Shown here: one piece after another, positions 35,390 through 45,952 of the stretch
Numbering within the stretch: the first letter of the stretch is position 1
Layout: every line of letters starts with the position of its first letter
Assembly: GCA_949751835.1 (NCBI GenBank)
Contig: CATKHK010000040.1
Span: 340,978-404,977, forward strand
Length of the DNA stretch: 64,000 bases
Direction: 5' to 3'
Source of the DNA: Blepharisma japonicum
Lineage: Eukaryota; Ciliophora; Heterotrichea; Heterotrichida; Blepharismidae
The notes under the pieces: generated by a model
Databases searched by the model: none
Seen by the model: only the letters and a program-made list of their open reading frames with translations
Told to the model about the DNA's origin: nothing
Translations under genes and position numbers: made by a program

Positions 35390-36112
35390 ATGGAAGAGTC
35401 CTATTTCCCAACTCAAGAGCAGCGTCGTCCACGCTCAAGAGGAAGCACTTTTTATCTTCTATACGCCACCTACACTATTGTAAAAATTGGATGTATAATA
35501 GGAGTTTTGTCTGCAGATGGTTCGCTTTGTCCGAGAACTCTATACGTCTACTTGATTCTCTATACAGCGACAGAAGGGTACGAGCTTCTCTTTTTATTGC
35601 TGCTTTCTTTGCACAGATACTGTTTACAAGTGACGACTTCTTCCTTTTTAATTAGGACAGGCCAAGCAAGCTATGAATGGTAATCACTATCCAGCTTTCG
35701 GCTTATCATCACTATTGCAATTACAGTAGAACTCTGCAAGGAGCCTTCTAGTATCCACCACTCCTCAGGAATCTTGTCTCTGATCCTTATAATTGCAGGG
35801 TATTTGAAATATTTATTTATAGTGGCAATTGGTGTACTTTATTATTTTTATTTCAGAAGGTTCATCATTACGAGAACGCCTTCAAGACTACAGCCTGTAA
35901 GCCTTATGCAGGTTTCAGAAGACGAGCTGGACACTTATATTGGCCCGATGCCTGAAGGAGAAACATGCTCGATTTGTTATGAAGAGTCCAATGCGGATTC
36001 CTTATGCGTCGTTTTAAGATGCAAGCATGGATTTCATCGGCACTGTTTAAAAGATTGGGTACTCATCAAAGGATCATGCCCAATCTGCAGAACCCCAGTG
36101 AGAAATGTATAG
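35390..36112 (+). CDS. multi-pass membrane RING-H2 E3 ligase (one 15-nt intron)
   Basis: Encoded by 35390-35679 plus 35695-36112, giving 235 residues. Three or four hydrophobic segments cover residues 20-165, and a C-terminal RING-H2 finger follows: CSIC, then a cysteine before VVLRCKHGFHRHC, then CPIC. This fits the C3H2C3 pattern, so an E2-binding ubiquitin ligase on an internal membrane is likely. The ATG at 35390 (MEESYFPTQEQRRP) is chosen because its frame runs into the membrane segments; the longer frame from 35320 is a shadow. Confidence 0.85.
35680..35694 (+). other. 15-nt intron in RING gene
   Basis: GTAATCACTATCCAG, phase 2, T9-A10, with an in-frame TAA. It joins ASYE to CFRLIITIAI and links the membrane part to the RING part. 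Confidence 0.85.
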
Positions 36113-36144
36113 ACTTATTATAACTTGATAAATTACTTTAAGGT

Positions 36145-37863
36145 TTAGCAATTTTCTAAATGGCTGACTAAAAGCTGGGTTTTGGTAAAAGATTCTAAAA
36201 ATTTCTTATCAGCAAGATGAGAGGACTCTATGACGGGGGAGAAATCGCTAGGGTTTATTCGGCCAGAGGTTCTATGAGGAAACTTCTCGAGAAGTCTCCC
36301 CCAGCAGCCACGAAGTAAGTTCGCAATGTCTTTGCAAGCATTCTGCTGGGGATGTGATGGGATGTAGATTGTTCTTTCTTGAGTGAACTCGGAATACAAC
36401 TTGTTGAGAACGGTTTTGAAGTTATCAAAATATGGCTCTTTTACATCGCGCAAAATCTTGGTGCTGGCCTGTAAGCGTCGCTGAGGGCTTGGCTCGTCTA
36501 GCATTAGTCATATTAAATTTGAATAAGATTTCCTTAAAGGCGGAGCAGGAGCTGGTAACCCTAGAAGAACTGGAACTGGGGCCTCCAAAATTTCTCTGAG
36601 GCTATCTGGGACAATTGGTATAACCACGTGAGGTCATATCAGCGGCTTAAGTAATTCTGCAAAAGCCAAGCTAGATAAATCTTACACAGATGAAGTCAGT
36701 AGTGACAAGTTTCCGCTAACCACAACGACTGATTTTTCCAACAATAAAGCAATGAGGACTCAAAATGTATCTTGAAATCGTAAAGTTGAAAAAAGAGGAG
36801 AAAGCAGCCATGGGATATCATATAGCCAAACTTCTTCAGGCCAGGTTATTGATATAGGCTCAATCATTTCTTCTTCAATTCTTAATGTTGTATTTGGATG
36901 CTGGCTATTAATGCCCATGCACTTTACAATTAACTTAGTTTCATATTCACCTAATTCTTCGCTCCTTCTCAATATATTAGGCGCATCAATTGGTTCTACG
37001 TTTATCAATTCCTGCATTCTTCTGACTCTTTTCAATACCAAAATCTTCGAAATAATATCAAAAAATAAATTAAAGTGAGGATAGTATGACACAAGGCAAT
37101 AACATTTTGGGACAGCCCATTCTCCAGTGCCATATCCTACTCCTACGTCGTTTATGACTACACAGCAGCAATATAGCACATCAGACCAGTTATTATCACC
37201 TAAAAGTCTTGGCTCATTCGCCTTTATGGTGAACACATAGGAGTTTTCAGCTCTTGAAATATAGTTATGGCCGAAAATTAGCTGGTTAAGTGCACTTCCT
37301 GATTTAGAAAGCACGAGCTCACTGGCCGAAATTCCTGCTGGAAAACAAAAATCAGCTAATACGGATAAGCCTGCCCTACGTTAAGTATACCACTCAATAT
37401 TCTCTGGCATCGACATTAGAACTGCAGCTTTTCTGTTTCTCTGTGAAAGGTCTTCAGCTGATATACCTACTATGAAAAAATATTCTACAAGTCTTGGCTT
37501 CTCCATACTTTGCAAATTCATTGAAATTTTTAAATCTACTTTACTTTGGATCATCGGCTGAAAGTCAAAATAGCTCTTTTTGCTTGAACTCTGTGGGGAT
37601 TGGACTTGACGGATTGAGTATCTGCTGGAGCACACACTTTGTGCTAAGCTTTCAAAGTAGCTATCATCCTCAAATCCTCAGTCTTGTATCGGAGACATTG
37701 AGATCTCTTCACTTAATTCTTTGATTCTTCGATTATCTTCTTCATTTTTTCTGTTGCTTTTGTGCAATTGCTGCTTTAGGCTTTCAATTTCTGATTTTAG
37801 CTTAACATTTTCAGCTAAAAGCTCGCTGCAGCGCTCTTTTCAGTAAGTTAGAGTATTTTCCAT
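36145..37863 (-). CDS. DENN-domain protein, probable Rab GEF (two 15-nt introns)
   Basis: Complement of 36145-36670, 36686-37375 and 37391-37863, giving 562 residues. Residues 1-50 are a coiled coil (WKERCSELLAENVKLKSEIE). The upstream DENN part contains YFFIVGISAED and, across the first intron, IEWAGLSVLADFCFPAGI. The core DENN part has LLLEKSVVVVSG, LAFAELLKPLIWPH and VPVLLGLPAP, the classic signature around the second intron. DENN proteins activate Rab GTPases. The two introns each remove an in-frame stop inside conserved blocks, giving very strong support for the 15-nt model. It starts just before the small gene ending at 37881. Confidence 0.9.
36671..36685 (-). other. 15-nt intron 2 of DENN gene
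   Basis: GTAAGATTTATCTAG on the coding strand, T9-A10, in-frame TAA. It joins LLTSSV to LAFAELLK inside the core DENN domain. Confidence 0.9.
37376..37390 (-). other. 15-nt intron 1 of DENN gene
   Basis: GTATACTTAACGTAG on the coding strand, A10, with an in-frame TAA. It joins NIEW to AGLSVLADFCFP inside the upstream DENN domain; the Trp codon itself is split. Confidence 0.9.
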
Positions 37864-37880
37864 TTATAAAATTACCAAAA

Positions 37881-38444
37881 TTACATATAATTAATCGCTT
37901 CTTCAGTTAATAAGCTTCCATTTCGCCACTTCCAAACTGAAGGCTGGGGGAGCAATGGTTGACCTTCTGACCCTGGAGTCTCTAAAATGGAAAATTGACT
38001 GTCAGGGATGTCAGAAAGCTCGGCATCTATATACAAATCGTCCCTTTTCCAAGTTGCCTCCAGTGGGTCTAAGTCTCCAATTGGCATTTCGAAGTAGTCT
38101 GTGATGAGATCTTCGCTTTGGTGTGTTAGCAAAAATTCGTCAGGGAAGGTCTCGATTGTGTCACAGATTAGGGAATGATTTTGTGTGGAGTTGGCTTGTG
38201 TGGACTTTTCTTCCACTCTTTCGATGTGAATTGTTGTTCCACTTGATACTGTAATTTCCCATTTTGAGCCATCCTCAAATTGATGAATAAGTAATGCTTT
38301 TTGGTCAACTGCTGCTAGGTCGTTCAAAAATGTGTGATCTAAGGGCTTTGAGAGCTTCAAACTTATGTCCAAAAGTAAAGAAGCGAGGTAGGAAAAAAGT
38401 GCGTTTGGATTACTCATATTTAATTTATCATGTGCTAGTAGCAT
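37881..38444 (-). CDS. hypothetical acidic protein, 187 residues
   Basis: An open frame from ATG at 38444 (a second ATG, MSNPNALF, lies nine codons in) to TAA at 37881. It is acidic, with no membrane segment. The first 60 residues look like a helical hydrophobic module (FSYLASLLLDISLKLSKPL), then a small beta-rich stretch (GSKWEITVSSGTTIHIERV), then an acidic Asp/Glu/Pro-rich tail. It is placed 17 nt upstream of the DENN gene start on the same strand. I do not recognise it. Confidence 0.6.
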   Translation of the reverse strand: MLLAHDKLNMSNPNALFSYLASLLLDISLKLSKPLDHTFLNDLAAVDQKALLIHQFEDGSKWEITVSSGTTIHIERVEEKSTQANSTQNHSLICDTIETFPDEFLLTHQSEDLITDYFEMPIGDLDPLEATWKRDDLYIDAELSDIPDSQFSILETPGSEGQPLLPQPSVWKWRNGSLLTEEAINYM

Positions 38445-38628
38445 TTTTAATTTTAGCTTTAATTTTGAATGATTTTAGTCTATGTCTTATTTAGGAAAAA
38501 TCACATTTTCTATCATCCTCAAAAGAATTAGCAATCTTATGGCAACATGTGAGAATAAATGAAATATATCTAATAAAATGAAAAGTTTTGTATTAAGAAT
38601 AGACAGTTTATCTACAAAGCAAACCTAT

Positions 38629-40083
38629 TTACCCTGATATATAATTGCAAATAATCTGAATAATTGTTTTTGTGGGAAATGATGATAACTTATAAGAGTC
38701 TCGATTGAAACGGCTAAATTTGCTGACAATGTTATTTAATGCTGAAATAACTTTTGCACAATCTTCACTCATTTTCTTCAGCTTGCTCATTTTTCCTTCC
38801 AGAACAATTTCTGAATGTATTCGCTGTTGCTCAATCTCAAATTTTGTTTTATTCATGCTAGGATCATTAAAGCAATTCTTGTGGCAAAGTTCCTTATAAG
38901 TACTCCTTAACTCACATATTTCGATTTGCTGCTTATGAAGTGTTTCTTGAAGCTCAGATTGCAAATTAGTTAAGTTTTGTTTGGTTTCTTTTTGCTTTGC
39001 CAGTTTAAGATTTAGTTCAGATAAGGAGCTGGATCCAGTTTCACTTTTAATGCTTTGAAGGTTCTCCAAATTAAGATTGAAATCTCTCTCTAGCTCTGAT
39101 ATAGAGTTTTCTTCAGAAAGTGACGATTCTGTCTTTTTAATTGCCCCATTCTTGCCAATTTTCTTTTCAAGTATTTGTCTTTCCCAGTTATCATATCAAT
39201 TTTTTTGTGAAAACCTGTAAAAGGCAATCAGAGTTTCACGGCCTTCAAAGTCTTTTAGTTCTGAGTCAAGCTTCTCTCTCAGTTCATTTTTCTGCTCATT
39301 CAATAGAATCTCTTCTTTTAGCAGACTAGTCTCATCTTTGTTTAGAAATTGAAGCTGCGTTTTGTTTTTCCTGTCCAAAATGCCTTCTAAAGATTTTGCT
39401 TTAGAAACCTCTTTTTCCAACTTTAACGCTCGGTCTTTGAGTTTTGCTAAATTGTCTCTTCTGACATCAAACATGTGATTTAAGACGTCTCTATTTTTTT
39501 TCTCACTATGAATATTTTCAATCAATTTTTGGTACTTTTCTTCAAGCTTTGAAAGATAACAATTTTTGCTAGTTTCATTATTGGATGTCTTCATACCAGC
39601 GTATTCCTCTTCTAGTCTCTCAAGTTCTTTGGTGAGTCTCGTCCTTTTGCTCATAATTGAGTCATACTTTTTTTTCTTAGTAAATACTCTTTCATTGAGT
39701 GAATCGACAATGTCTTTTCCAGAGCTTGACTTTTCCAATCTTTTGAGGCATTGATAAAGCTTTGGGGATTTTGCTGCAAAAGATCTCTTTAAATCTCTAT
39801 GTTATATATACGTTTCAGCTCTTAACTTTATATTAGCAATAATTTCAGCTATTCTTGGGGATGATTGGAGTCTTGAGCTTGGAGATGTGCTTGGCTCACT
39901 TATTGGGCTTAAGTGGCACCTAGAGGATCTAGGTGAGACTGGCTTAGAAACAAGATTTGGACTTGATTGAAGAGATCGAATTCTTTCTGTGTTTGATTTC
40001 TCTATTCTGTTAATACTGTTTAGAGAGGTGAGTCTAAAAATCCGAGTGTCATCCTTTGTTGTAGCTGATTTATGAAATTGCAT
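38629..40083 (-). CDS. long coiled-coil protein (one 15-nt intron)
   Basis: Complement of 38629-39796 plus 39812-40083, giving 479 residues. Residues 1-90 are Ser/Pro-rich (SSPNLVSKPVSPRSS) and disordered. From about residue 110 to 440 heptad-rich helices predict a coiled coil (ELERLEEEYAGMK, LKDRALKLEKEVSKAK). One TGA-Trp (39196) is in the middle (QKNWYDNWER). It probably belongs to the cytoskeleton, cilium or basal body as many ciliate coiled-coil proteins do, but no family mark is visible. Confidence 0.75.
39797..39811 (-). other. 15-nt intron in coiled-coil gene
   Basis: GTATATATAACATAG on the coding strand, A10, containing an in-frame TAA. It joins LRAET to DLKRSFAAKSP and connects two open frames. 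Confidence 0.8.
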
Positions 40084-40219
40084 TTTAATTTTAGACTAAT
40101 TTAAGCTCGATTCATAACAGCAGAATTTAATAAATTTATTAACAATAGTTCTATCTAAGAATAAAAAACTCTTTTCTTTGAAATTTCTTTAATAAAAATA
40201 AAGCACCTTAGCTTTAAAT

Positions 40220-42601
40220 ATGAAAATCATAGAAGAAAAAATTGGAAGGAAGAACCTGAAGACGATTCGTAGAGTTTTGAGGCCTTTTTCTCTCAAAATT
40301 CTCATTTTGACAGTTTTTTCTCAAATTCTTCAATGGTATTCATGCGATTTTTACCAGCAAACTCTTCAAGGAGGAGATCTCAACTTTATTATTGACCAAA
40401 TAGGACCTTGAGTTGTACTGGTATTAGCAAGCCAAGGTATCACAATATTTACTATATTTCTTATCTATTTCTTACTGCCTCCCCCTTTCAGTTTCATTAA
40501 CTTTGCAGTGCAATCCTTGCAAATCATCTATACAATTACACATGATTTAGGAACAGACTTAGAGCATCATGGTCAATATAATTTGATTGCTTATATTGTC
40601 ATGTGGACGCCTATTTTAGTTTTATTTCTTATTTTTAGATGCTGTCGCTCTATAAAGAGAGCGGTGAACAACACTTTATTGTAAGGATTACTCAGGTTTT
40701 GGCTTGGACTTATTGGAGCTATTTCCTTTTCTGCTATTTATTTGAATACAAGCTTGGAATATTCAAGAGTCTCCTGGTATGATGGACTTGGTGGGGATCG
40801 GCTGGAGAAGAATCATGATTCATGTAATGTCGAAGTTCCAGGATACCCCTGGATTTCAGTACTCCCAGACCGTTTTTTGAACTTTTTCAGTAAAATCTAA
40901 GTAGCTGGAAGCAGCCAATGCTCCAACGTAGAGTCATTTTCGTCACTGGACAATGGAATGCTCACAATAAATTGTGATGGTGAGGCACTCGTTGTTGAGC
41001 AGCCTGATTTCATATCTATGAGAGATGATATTTTTGTTCTAAAAGAGACTGGGATGGAAATTTGAAAGGATAAAACAGCAGCAATGGAGAAAAAGTATAC
41101 TGTTCCTGGAAAGTCAAAATTTAGAGTTTCATCAGAATGATTCCAGGTCTTCTGCAATGGTAAAGAGAATTTTTATGTTCAAAATGTCAAAAATCAGAGC
41201 ACTATTGAAAGATTAACACAGCAGGAAAAGCAAAGAACAGTTAAACCAATGAATCTTGTAGTGTTTATGTTTGATACAGTTTCAAGAGTACAATTCCATA
41301 GAAAAATGAGAAAAACTGCTGAGTTTTTAGAAAAGCTAAATAAGACTGATCAATATGAAGTTTTCGAGTTTTTTAGGCTGATGACTAATGGCTTTAGCAC
41401 AGAGCAAAACACAAAAGCAATGTATACAGGCTCTCAGCTTAGGCAAAATCGAAGCGGGAGACCATATTGAGATATATTTCGAAATCAAGGAAATTCTGCT
41501 TTATATATCAACGGGTTCTGTGAAGATTGGATGTCAACTTTCTTGAAAAAAGAATTCCAAGGACTCGACCATGCAGTTTTTTTCCCTTGGTGTCATTTTG
41601 AGTACCATCCTATGGAGAAAACATTTGGCAACTTTGCAGGTCCTTTCTCCATGGTAACAAGGTGTTTGAATGGAAAAGCTGTGCATAAAAGAATACTTAA
41701 TTATATTGATGAATTCTGACTTAACTATAGAAGGTGGGGAAAAGTCGTCCACGTTCCTTTTCAGGAAGGTCATGAAGGCTCAGGAGAAGTGATATTGACA
41801 GTTGACCCTGATATAGCAGAATTTCTGGCAGATTTTGAAAGGACTAAAAAACTTAACGACACAATTATTGTTATGACTTCTGATCATGGCTCACATATGG
41901 GTCCTTATTTTATGTTTTCTGAAACTGGAAAGTATGAGCAGAGAATGCCACTACTTATTATGATTTATCCTAAATGGTTCCTTTCGAAATACCCAGAGTT
42001 CAGAACAAACTTGATAGATAATAAACAGAGACTTGTATCCCATTATGACACTTATTGAACTTTTCGTCATTTAGCGAGTCTCCCAGAGTTCGGGGGAGAA
42101 ATTGCTGAAAATTTCAAGGCAGAAGCTAATAGCTTTGCAGACACTTGGGACTGTGAGGCTAATCTGAAGAATATGGAGATTATTTATATGCTGAAAGATA
42201 AATCATGGAGCCATCAGTTTAAACATTGGGAGGTAAACGAAATACATAGTAGAATAGAAGCTTGCTTTCAAAAGCTAAACCACCAACCCAGATTCTATGA
42301 AAATGTTACGTCTATTCCGATAGAATTAATTTCCTCGTCTGATCTCCTAGACAATATACTTTTAGATCTCGATGCGAAATATTGGTTTGAAGATGCATAT
42401 ACCCTAAATAGGTCAGGGAATAAGTATAGATATCGGCCTAATGGAGATATTAAGAATTTAAATTCTCAGGAAGAAGAGGAAACCTGAAAGACTTTTCAAG
42501 CGCAAGGGAACCGATATTATTATGGAAGAAGTCTGCTCAAATATGCAGATGATAGAAATTGCCATGCTGCTGGAATTAGAGTATGCGTATGCAACACTTA
42601 A
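40220..42601 (+). CDS. DUF229/sulfatase-like membrane protein (two 15-nt introns)
   Basis: Encoded by 40220-40680, 40696-40889 and 40905-42601, giving 783 residues. The first 200 residues hold four or five membrane helices. The large lumenal domain (about 215-783) has the DUF229/alkaline-phosphatase-like signature: NLVVFMFDTVSRVQFHRKM near 335, EFFRLMTNGFSTEQN, AMYTGSQL, and the metal-site segment IIVMTSDHGSHMGPY near 541. Such proteins belong to the sulfatase/phosphodiesterase superfold; the substrate is not known. The C-terminal end is Cys-rich (GIRVCVCNT). The gene was in at least eight pieces under the standard code. Confidence 0.85.
40681..40695 (+). other. 15-nt intron 1 of DUF229 gene
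   Basis: GTAAGGATTACTCAG, T9-A10, in-frame TAA, phase 2. It joins VNNTLL to FWLGLIGAISF in a membrane segment. Confidence 0.85.
40890..40904 (+). other. 15-nt intron 2 of DUF229 gene
   Basis: GTAAAATCTAAGTAG, T9-A10, in-frame TAA, phase 1. It joins RFLNFF to TGSSQCSNVES at the start of the lumenal domain. Confidence 0.85.
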
Positions 42602-42905
42602 ATAACAATATTAATAGAAAAAATCGTTTTTTGTTCATATATATTGAAATCGAAGCTCTTATCATAATGAATTTTCTTTTAGCTATTGATCATAATTTGA
42701 CCTATAAAATGTTTTTCTTTTGAGATTATTAAGGTTTTTTTCTAATATTTACAGGCAATTTTTGATAAGTTATAAAAATCAAAACTAAGTGCCACTTTTA
42801 CAACTTATCTATTATTGGCGTTTGAAAAATGAAAATACTCCAAATAAAATACTTAATCAAGCAAGATTTTAAAATTCTGTTAATTAACAATCAATTAGTA
42901 AATTA
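42602..42905. other. 304-nt convergent intergenic interval
   Basis: AT-rich 3' flank between two genes that end towards each other. No gene, repeat or RNA seen. Confidence 0.5.
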
Positions 42906-43631
42906 CTAGCACTTGAAAGCCGGCTTCCCTCCGAGATCCTGCGATTTATCAAAAGGCATCGTAATATTCCCATGCCTGGCTGCAGCATCATACATATGTG
43001 AAAAAATTCCGGTTTTGCGGAAAAAATGTTTCGGCTCTTCACTTAGAGTCCTTGAGAACTCCGGATTAAATTTGGCACTATTGCTTTTTGCAATATCAGA
43101 GTACTCTGCAAGTCCTTTTGTTCTTCTTGCATCAATATTGCGGAATTCTCTTGTGACTGCACCAGTATTGTCTTCATTAGTGATAATATTGTAATTCGTG
43201 CTAACACAATTAATCATAGAGTTTGAGCTTGTCATAGGTGCCCAGCCTTTTGAAGCATCTAAAGATGTATACGCTGTCTTTGAAAAAACTGAGCTTGTTG
43301 TGTGCCTCAGTCCTGCGGATTCTGGGATTTTAAAGGAAACATGGTCGGTTTCCAAAGTATACTTCACCGCAGGCTTCCTTTCTTCTAGTGGTGGTGGAAT
43401 TTTCTTTGTACATCCAACTGCAATGAGTCCTTTACGTGATTCTAAATCATCTACTCTTTTGACGGTGTCTCTATGGATGTCGATGTTTTTACGAGGATCT
43501 TTTTTTAAAAATTCATTGAATGTTCCCCATGGGTCAATACCAGTCCCTTGGACTTTGAATCCAATGAAACGAGTTAAATCCTTCTTAACTCCAGTTCCGT
43601 GATGGTCTCTTCTCATAGTAAACTTTGACAT
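42906..43631 (-). CDS. hypothetical basic protein, 241 residues
   Basis: One uninterrupted frame from ATG to TAG. It is basic and rich in Thr, Lys and Arg, with many short aromatic-containing segments (GIDPWGTFNEFLKKDPRK, GIFSHMYDAAARHGN) and no membrane helix or coiled coil. This composition, a non-helical basic ribbon, is like several microtubule-associated or ciliary inner-wall proteins, but that is only a resemblance. The opposite strand is also open over long stretches (43198-43602), which I take as a shadow because no start context or protein-like features are seen there. Confidence 0.65.
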   Translation of the reverse strand: MSKFTMRRDHHGTGVKKDLTRFIGFKVQGTGIDPWGTFNEFLKKDPRKNIDIHRDTVKRVDDLESRKGLIAVGCTKKIPPPLEERKPAVKYTLETDHVSFKIPESAGLRHTTSSVFSKTAYTSLDASKGWAPMTSSNSMINCVSTNYNIITNEDNTGAVTREFRNIDARRTKGLAEYSDIAKSNSAKFNPEFSRTLSEEPKHFFRKTGIFSHMYDAAARHGNITMPFDKSQDLGGKPAFKC

Positions 43632-43871
43632 TTTTATATATTTAGAAATTCACTTGGTTTTTTTGATCAATATAAAAGATTAATGGAATATTTCCTTAAA
43701 GTTCAGGTTTTTAAAGCAAATTTTGAAATATTTAAAATAATTAAAATTAATAGGATATTAGAAAGAAAAAATAAGAAGTGATTGAAGTGATTATTGCATA
43801 CGTTACTTTTCATATTTTAAATTTAAATTTAATGTCTGAGATCCCTGCGACACCTGCAAAGATTATTAGGG

Positions 43872-44798
43872 ATGTGCATCTCAAATAATAAAAAAGCGAT
43901 GACCTGCAGGTGCATTCAGCCATTCAACAATAAAGAAAATATTGATCCAAACCAAAATAAAAGCATTTTAATTAAAGCATCAGAAAATATTAACAGTCAA
44001 AAAATAGGTGGCTTACCTATCTTGAAGGACAGCCAGCAAAATAAGGAATGTTTTCAGTCTGCATCTGACGAACAAGAAATAAATTCTTATCTTTTTTCTA
44101 TCGAGCATGCAACGATGGCTCAGTTTGGGTATATGAAGAAGCAAATTGATATTAACGAAAAGATGAGGGCCATTCTCGTAGACTGAATAGCTGAAGTCCA
44201 TCATAAATTTGGCTTAGCCCCTGAGACTTTATTTTTGACAGTAAATCTTATTGATCGATATTTGGAAAAGCAAAGAGTTTTGAGAAACTCTTTGCAGCTT
44301 ATTGGAGTATCTGCCTTATTTTTAGCATGCAAATATGAAGAAATTTTAACCCCAGTTGCTCAAGATTTAGTTCTTGCAACAGATAGAGCCTACACAAAAG
44401 CAGAAATTATTGCAGCAGAGAGGAAAATCTTAATTGCTCTTGATTATCAAGTGACTTCCCCAAGTTCATTGAGATTTCTTGAAGGATTCATAAGAAATAA
44501 GATTTGGAATGAGCAAGCCTACTATTTAGCAAGATATATATTGGAGCTTTCTCTCATAGATTATAAAACAATTAAATTCAATCCCTCATTGCTTGCAGCG
44601 TCTTCTTTATATTTAGCAAACAAATTGCTCAAGGTTGATTCCGAAATTTCTGATTATTTTCCATGTTCAGCTGAGAATTTAAATATATGCGCAAAAGAGC
44701 TCTGCGTTTTACTTCAAAATGCAAAAAGATCAACTTTACAAAGTATTTACAAAAAATTTTCCTTGCCCAAATTCCAAAGCGTAAGTTTATTACTATAA
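43872..44798 (+). CDS. mitotic cyclin, B-type
   Basis: A 308-residue cyclin. The cyclin box is unmistakable: MRAILVDWIAEVHHKF (the Trp is TGA at 44184), LTVNLIDRYLEK, QLIGVSALFLACKYEE, and the second fold LARYILELSLIDY with LAASSLYLANK. It should bind and activate a CDK. The N-terminus is short; I see NKENIDPNQNK but no clear RxxL destruction box. The start is uncertain: another ATG at 43832 begins a short frame (SEIPATPAKIIRD) that closes after 18 codons and is out of frame by one base, so it is either an upstream ORF or a first exon joined by an intron I could not place. Confidence 0.92.
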
Positions 44799-45034
44799 TT
44801 AAGAGACCCTATAATTTTTTATAACAATAATTTTTAATTCCCCCAAAAGTTAGTCTAATGCAAGAGCTTTCCATTTAATCATAATTGCATTTATCATTAT
44901 AAGAATAGAAACTTATCAATAAATTGAATTACTAATGCCTGATTAGCTGCTGAAAATTTAATAAATAGATAATAATTACCAGAAAATTCAAAATGTTCAT
45001 TTCTAAGTTGTAAAGTAATTCATTTATAATAGTC

Positions 45035-45865
45035 ATGGCAAGTGTTACTTTGTATATTTATGACCTAACTATGGGTATGGCAAGAATGCTTAGCCCAGGA
45101 CTTATAGGCAGACAAATTGAAGGGATTTGGCATACTGCAGTAGTCGTTTATGGTACTGAATTTTTCTTCGGAGGAGGAATATGTGAAGCGACTCCTGGAA
45201 GCACAATGGCAGGGCGTCCAGTTCAAACTCTAAATATGGGAGTCACGAATAAGTCTCTCGATGACTTTAAGCAGTTTTTGAAGTGCATTTCTCACAGATT
45301 TACAATGACGACTTATCATCTCATTAAGCACAATTGCAACAATTTTACCGATGAGTGCTGCAGGTATTTAGTCAACAAGAGAATTCCTAGCCATATCACA
45401 GGATTGCCTGAAGATCTCCTCAGCACTCCTCTCGGTAGGCAATTCGCACCAATGATCGAATCTATGTCTAGCGTCGGGACCCAACTTGGATTTTCTCTAA
45501 ATCCCACAATGGATTATTTTGCAGACTATATAAGGCATTCTGATTTTCTCTCGGATTTCAAGGATATCGATTCATATCCATCTTTCGATGAATTCATTCA
45601 GAAAGAAGGGGTAATTGTATACTGGGATCCAAGGGATGAAGCTTTTATAGACAAACTAGAAATTTTGCGTCAGGTTAGCGAGAAGATTCAACTGGGTTGT
45701 GTTGACCTTTTAAGATGCTTCTACTTAGCGCCTGGAAGTACATCTGTAGCTCAAATATATCTTCAAGGTGAGTGTATCAATACCGTTTCATTGGATGAGC
45801 TTGAAACAGCTCTAGCTGAGCTGGATGACGTCAGAGAATGCATCAAAGAATCTCTAATTTCTTAA
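45035..45865 (+). CDS. PPPDE/DeSI-type deSUMOylating isopeptidase
   Basis: A 276-residue protein. Residues 1-140 are a PPPDE (DUF862) peptidase domain with both catalytic motifs: IEGIWHTAVVVYGTEFFFGG with the catalytic His, and YHLIKHNCNNFTDECC with the catalytic Cys, then LPEDLLSTPLGRQ. The start VTLYIYDLTMGMARMLSP matches the family closely. A C-terminal extension (about 150-276) is acidic and partly resembles a thioredoxin-like fold (VIVYWDPRDEAFIDKL). It should cleave SUMO or ubiquitin from substrates. No intron is needed. Confidence 0.92.
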   Translation: MASVTLYIYDLTMGMARMLSPGLIGRQIEGIWHTAVVVYGTEFFFGGGICEATPGSTMAGRPVQTLNMGVTNKSLDDFKQFLKCISHRFTMTTYHLIKHNCNNFTDECCRYLVNKRIPSHITGLPEDLLSTPLGRQFAPMIESMSSVGTQLGFSLNPTMDYFADYIRHSDFLSDFKDIDSYPSFDEFIQKEGVIVYWDPRDEAFIDKLEILRQVSEKIQLGCVDLLRCFYLAPGSTSVAQIYLQGECINTVSLDELETALAELDDVRECIKESLIS

Positions 45866-45952
45866 ATATTCTATTATGAAAATAAAATCTATGCAAACCC
45901 ATAAAATTATATTATTGCCAATAGAATTTTAATTTAAGAGAAAAATCAAAGT

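Noticed and set aside
42913-43602. Long plus-strand open frames opposite the gene at 42906-43631.
   Set aside because: They are antisense shadows: the minus-strand frame is open for 241 codons with a sensible start and stop, while the plus frames are in pieces.
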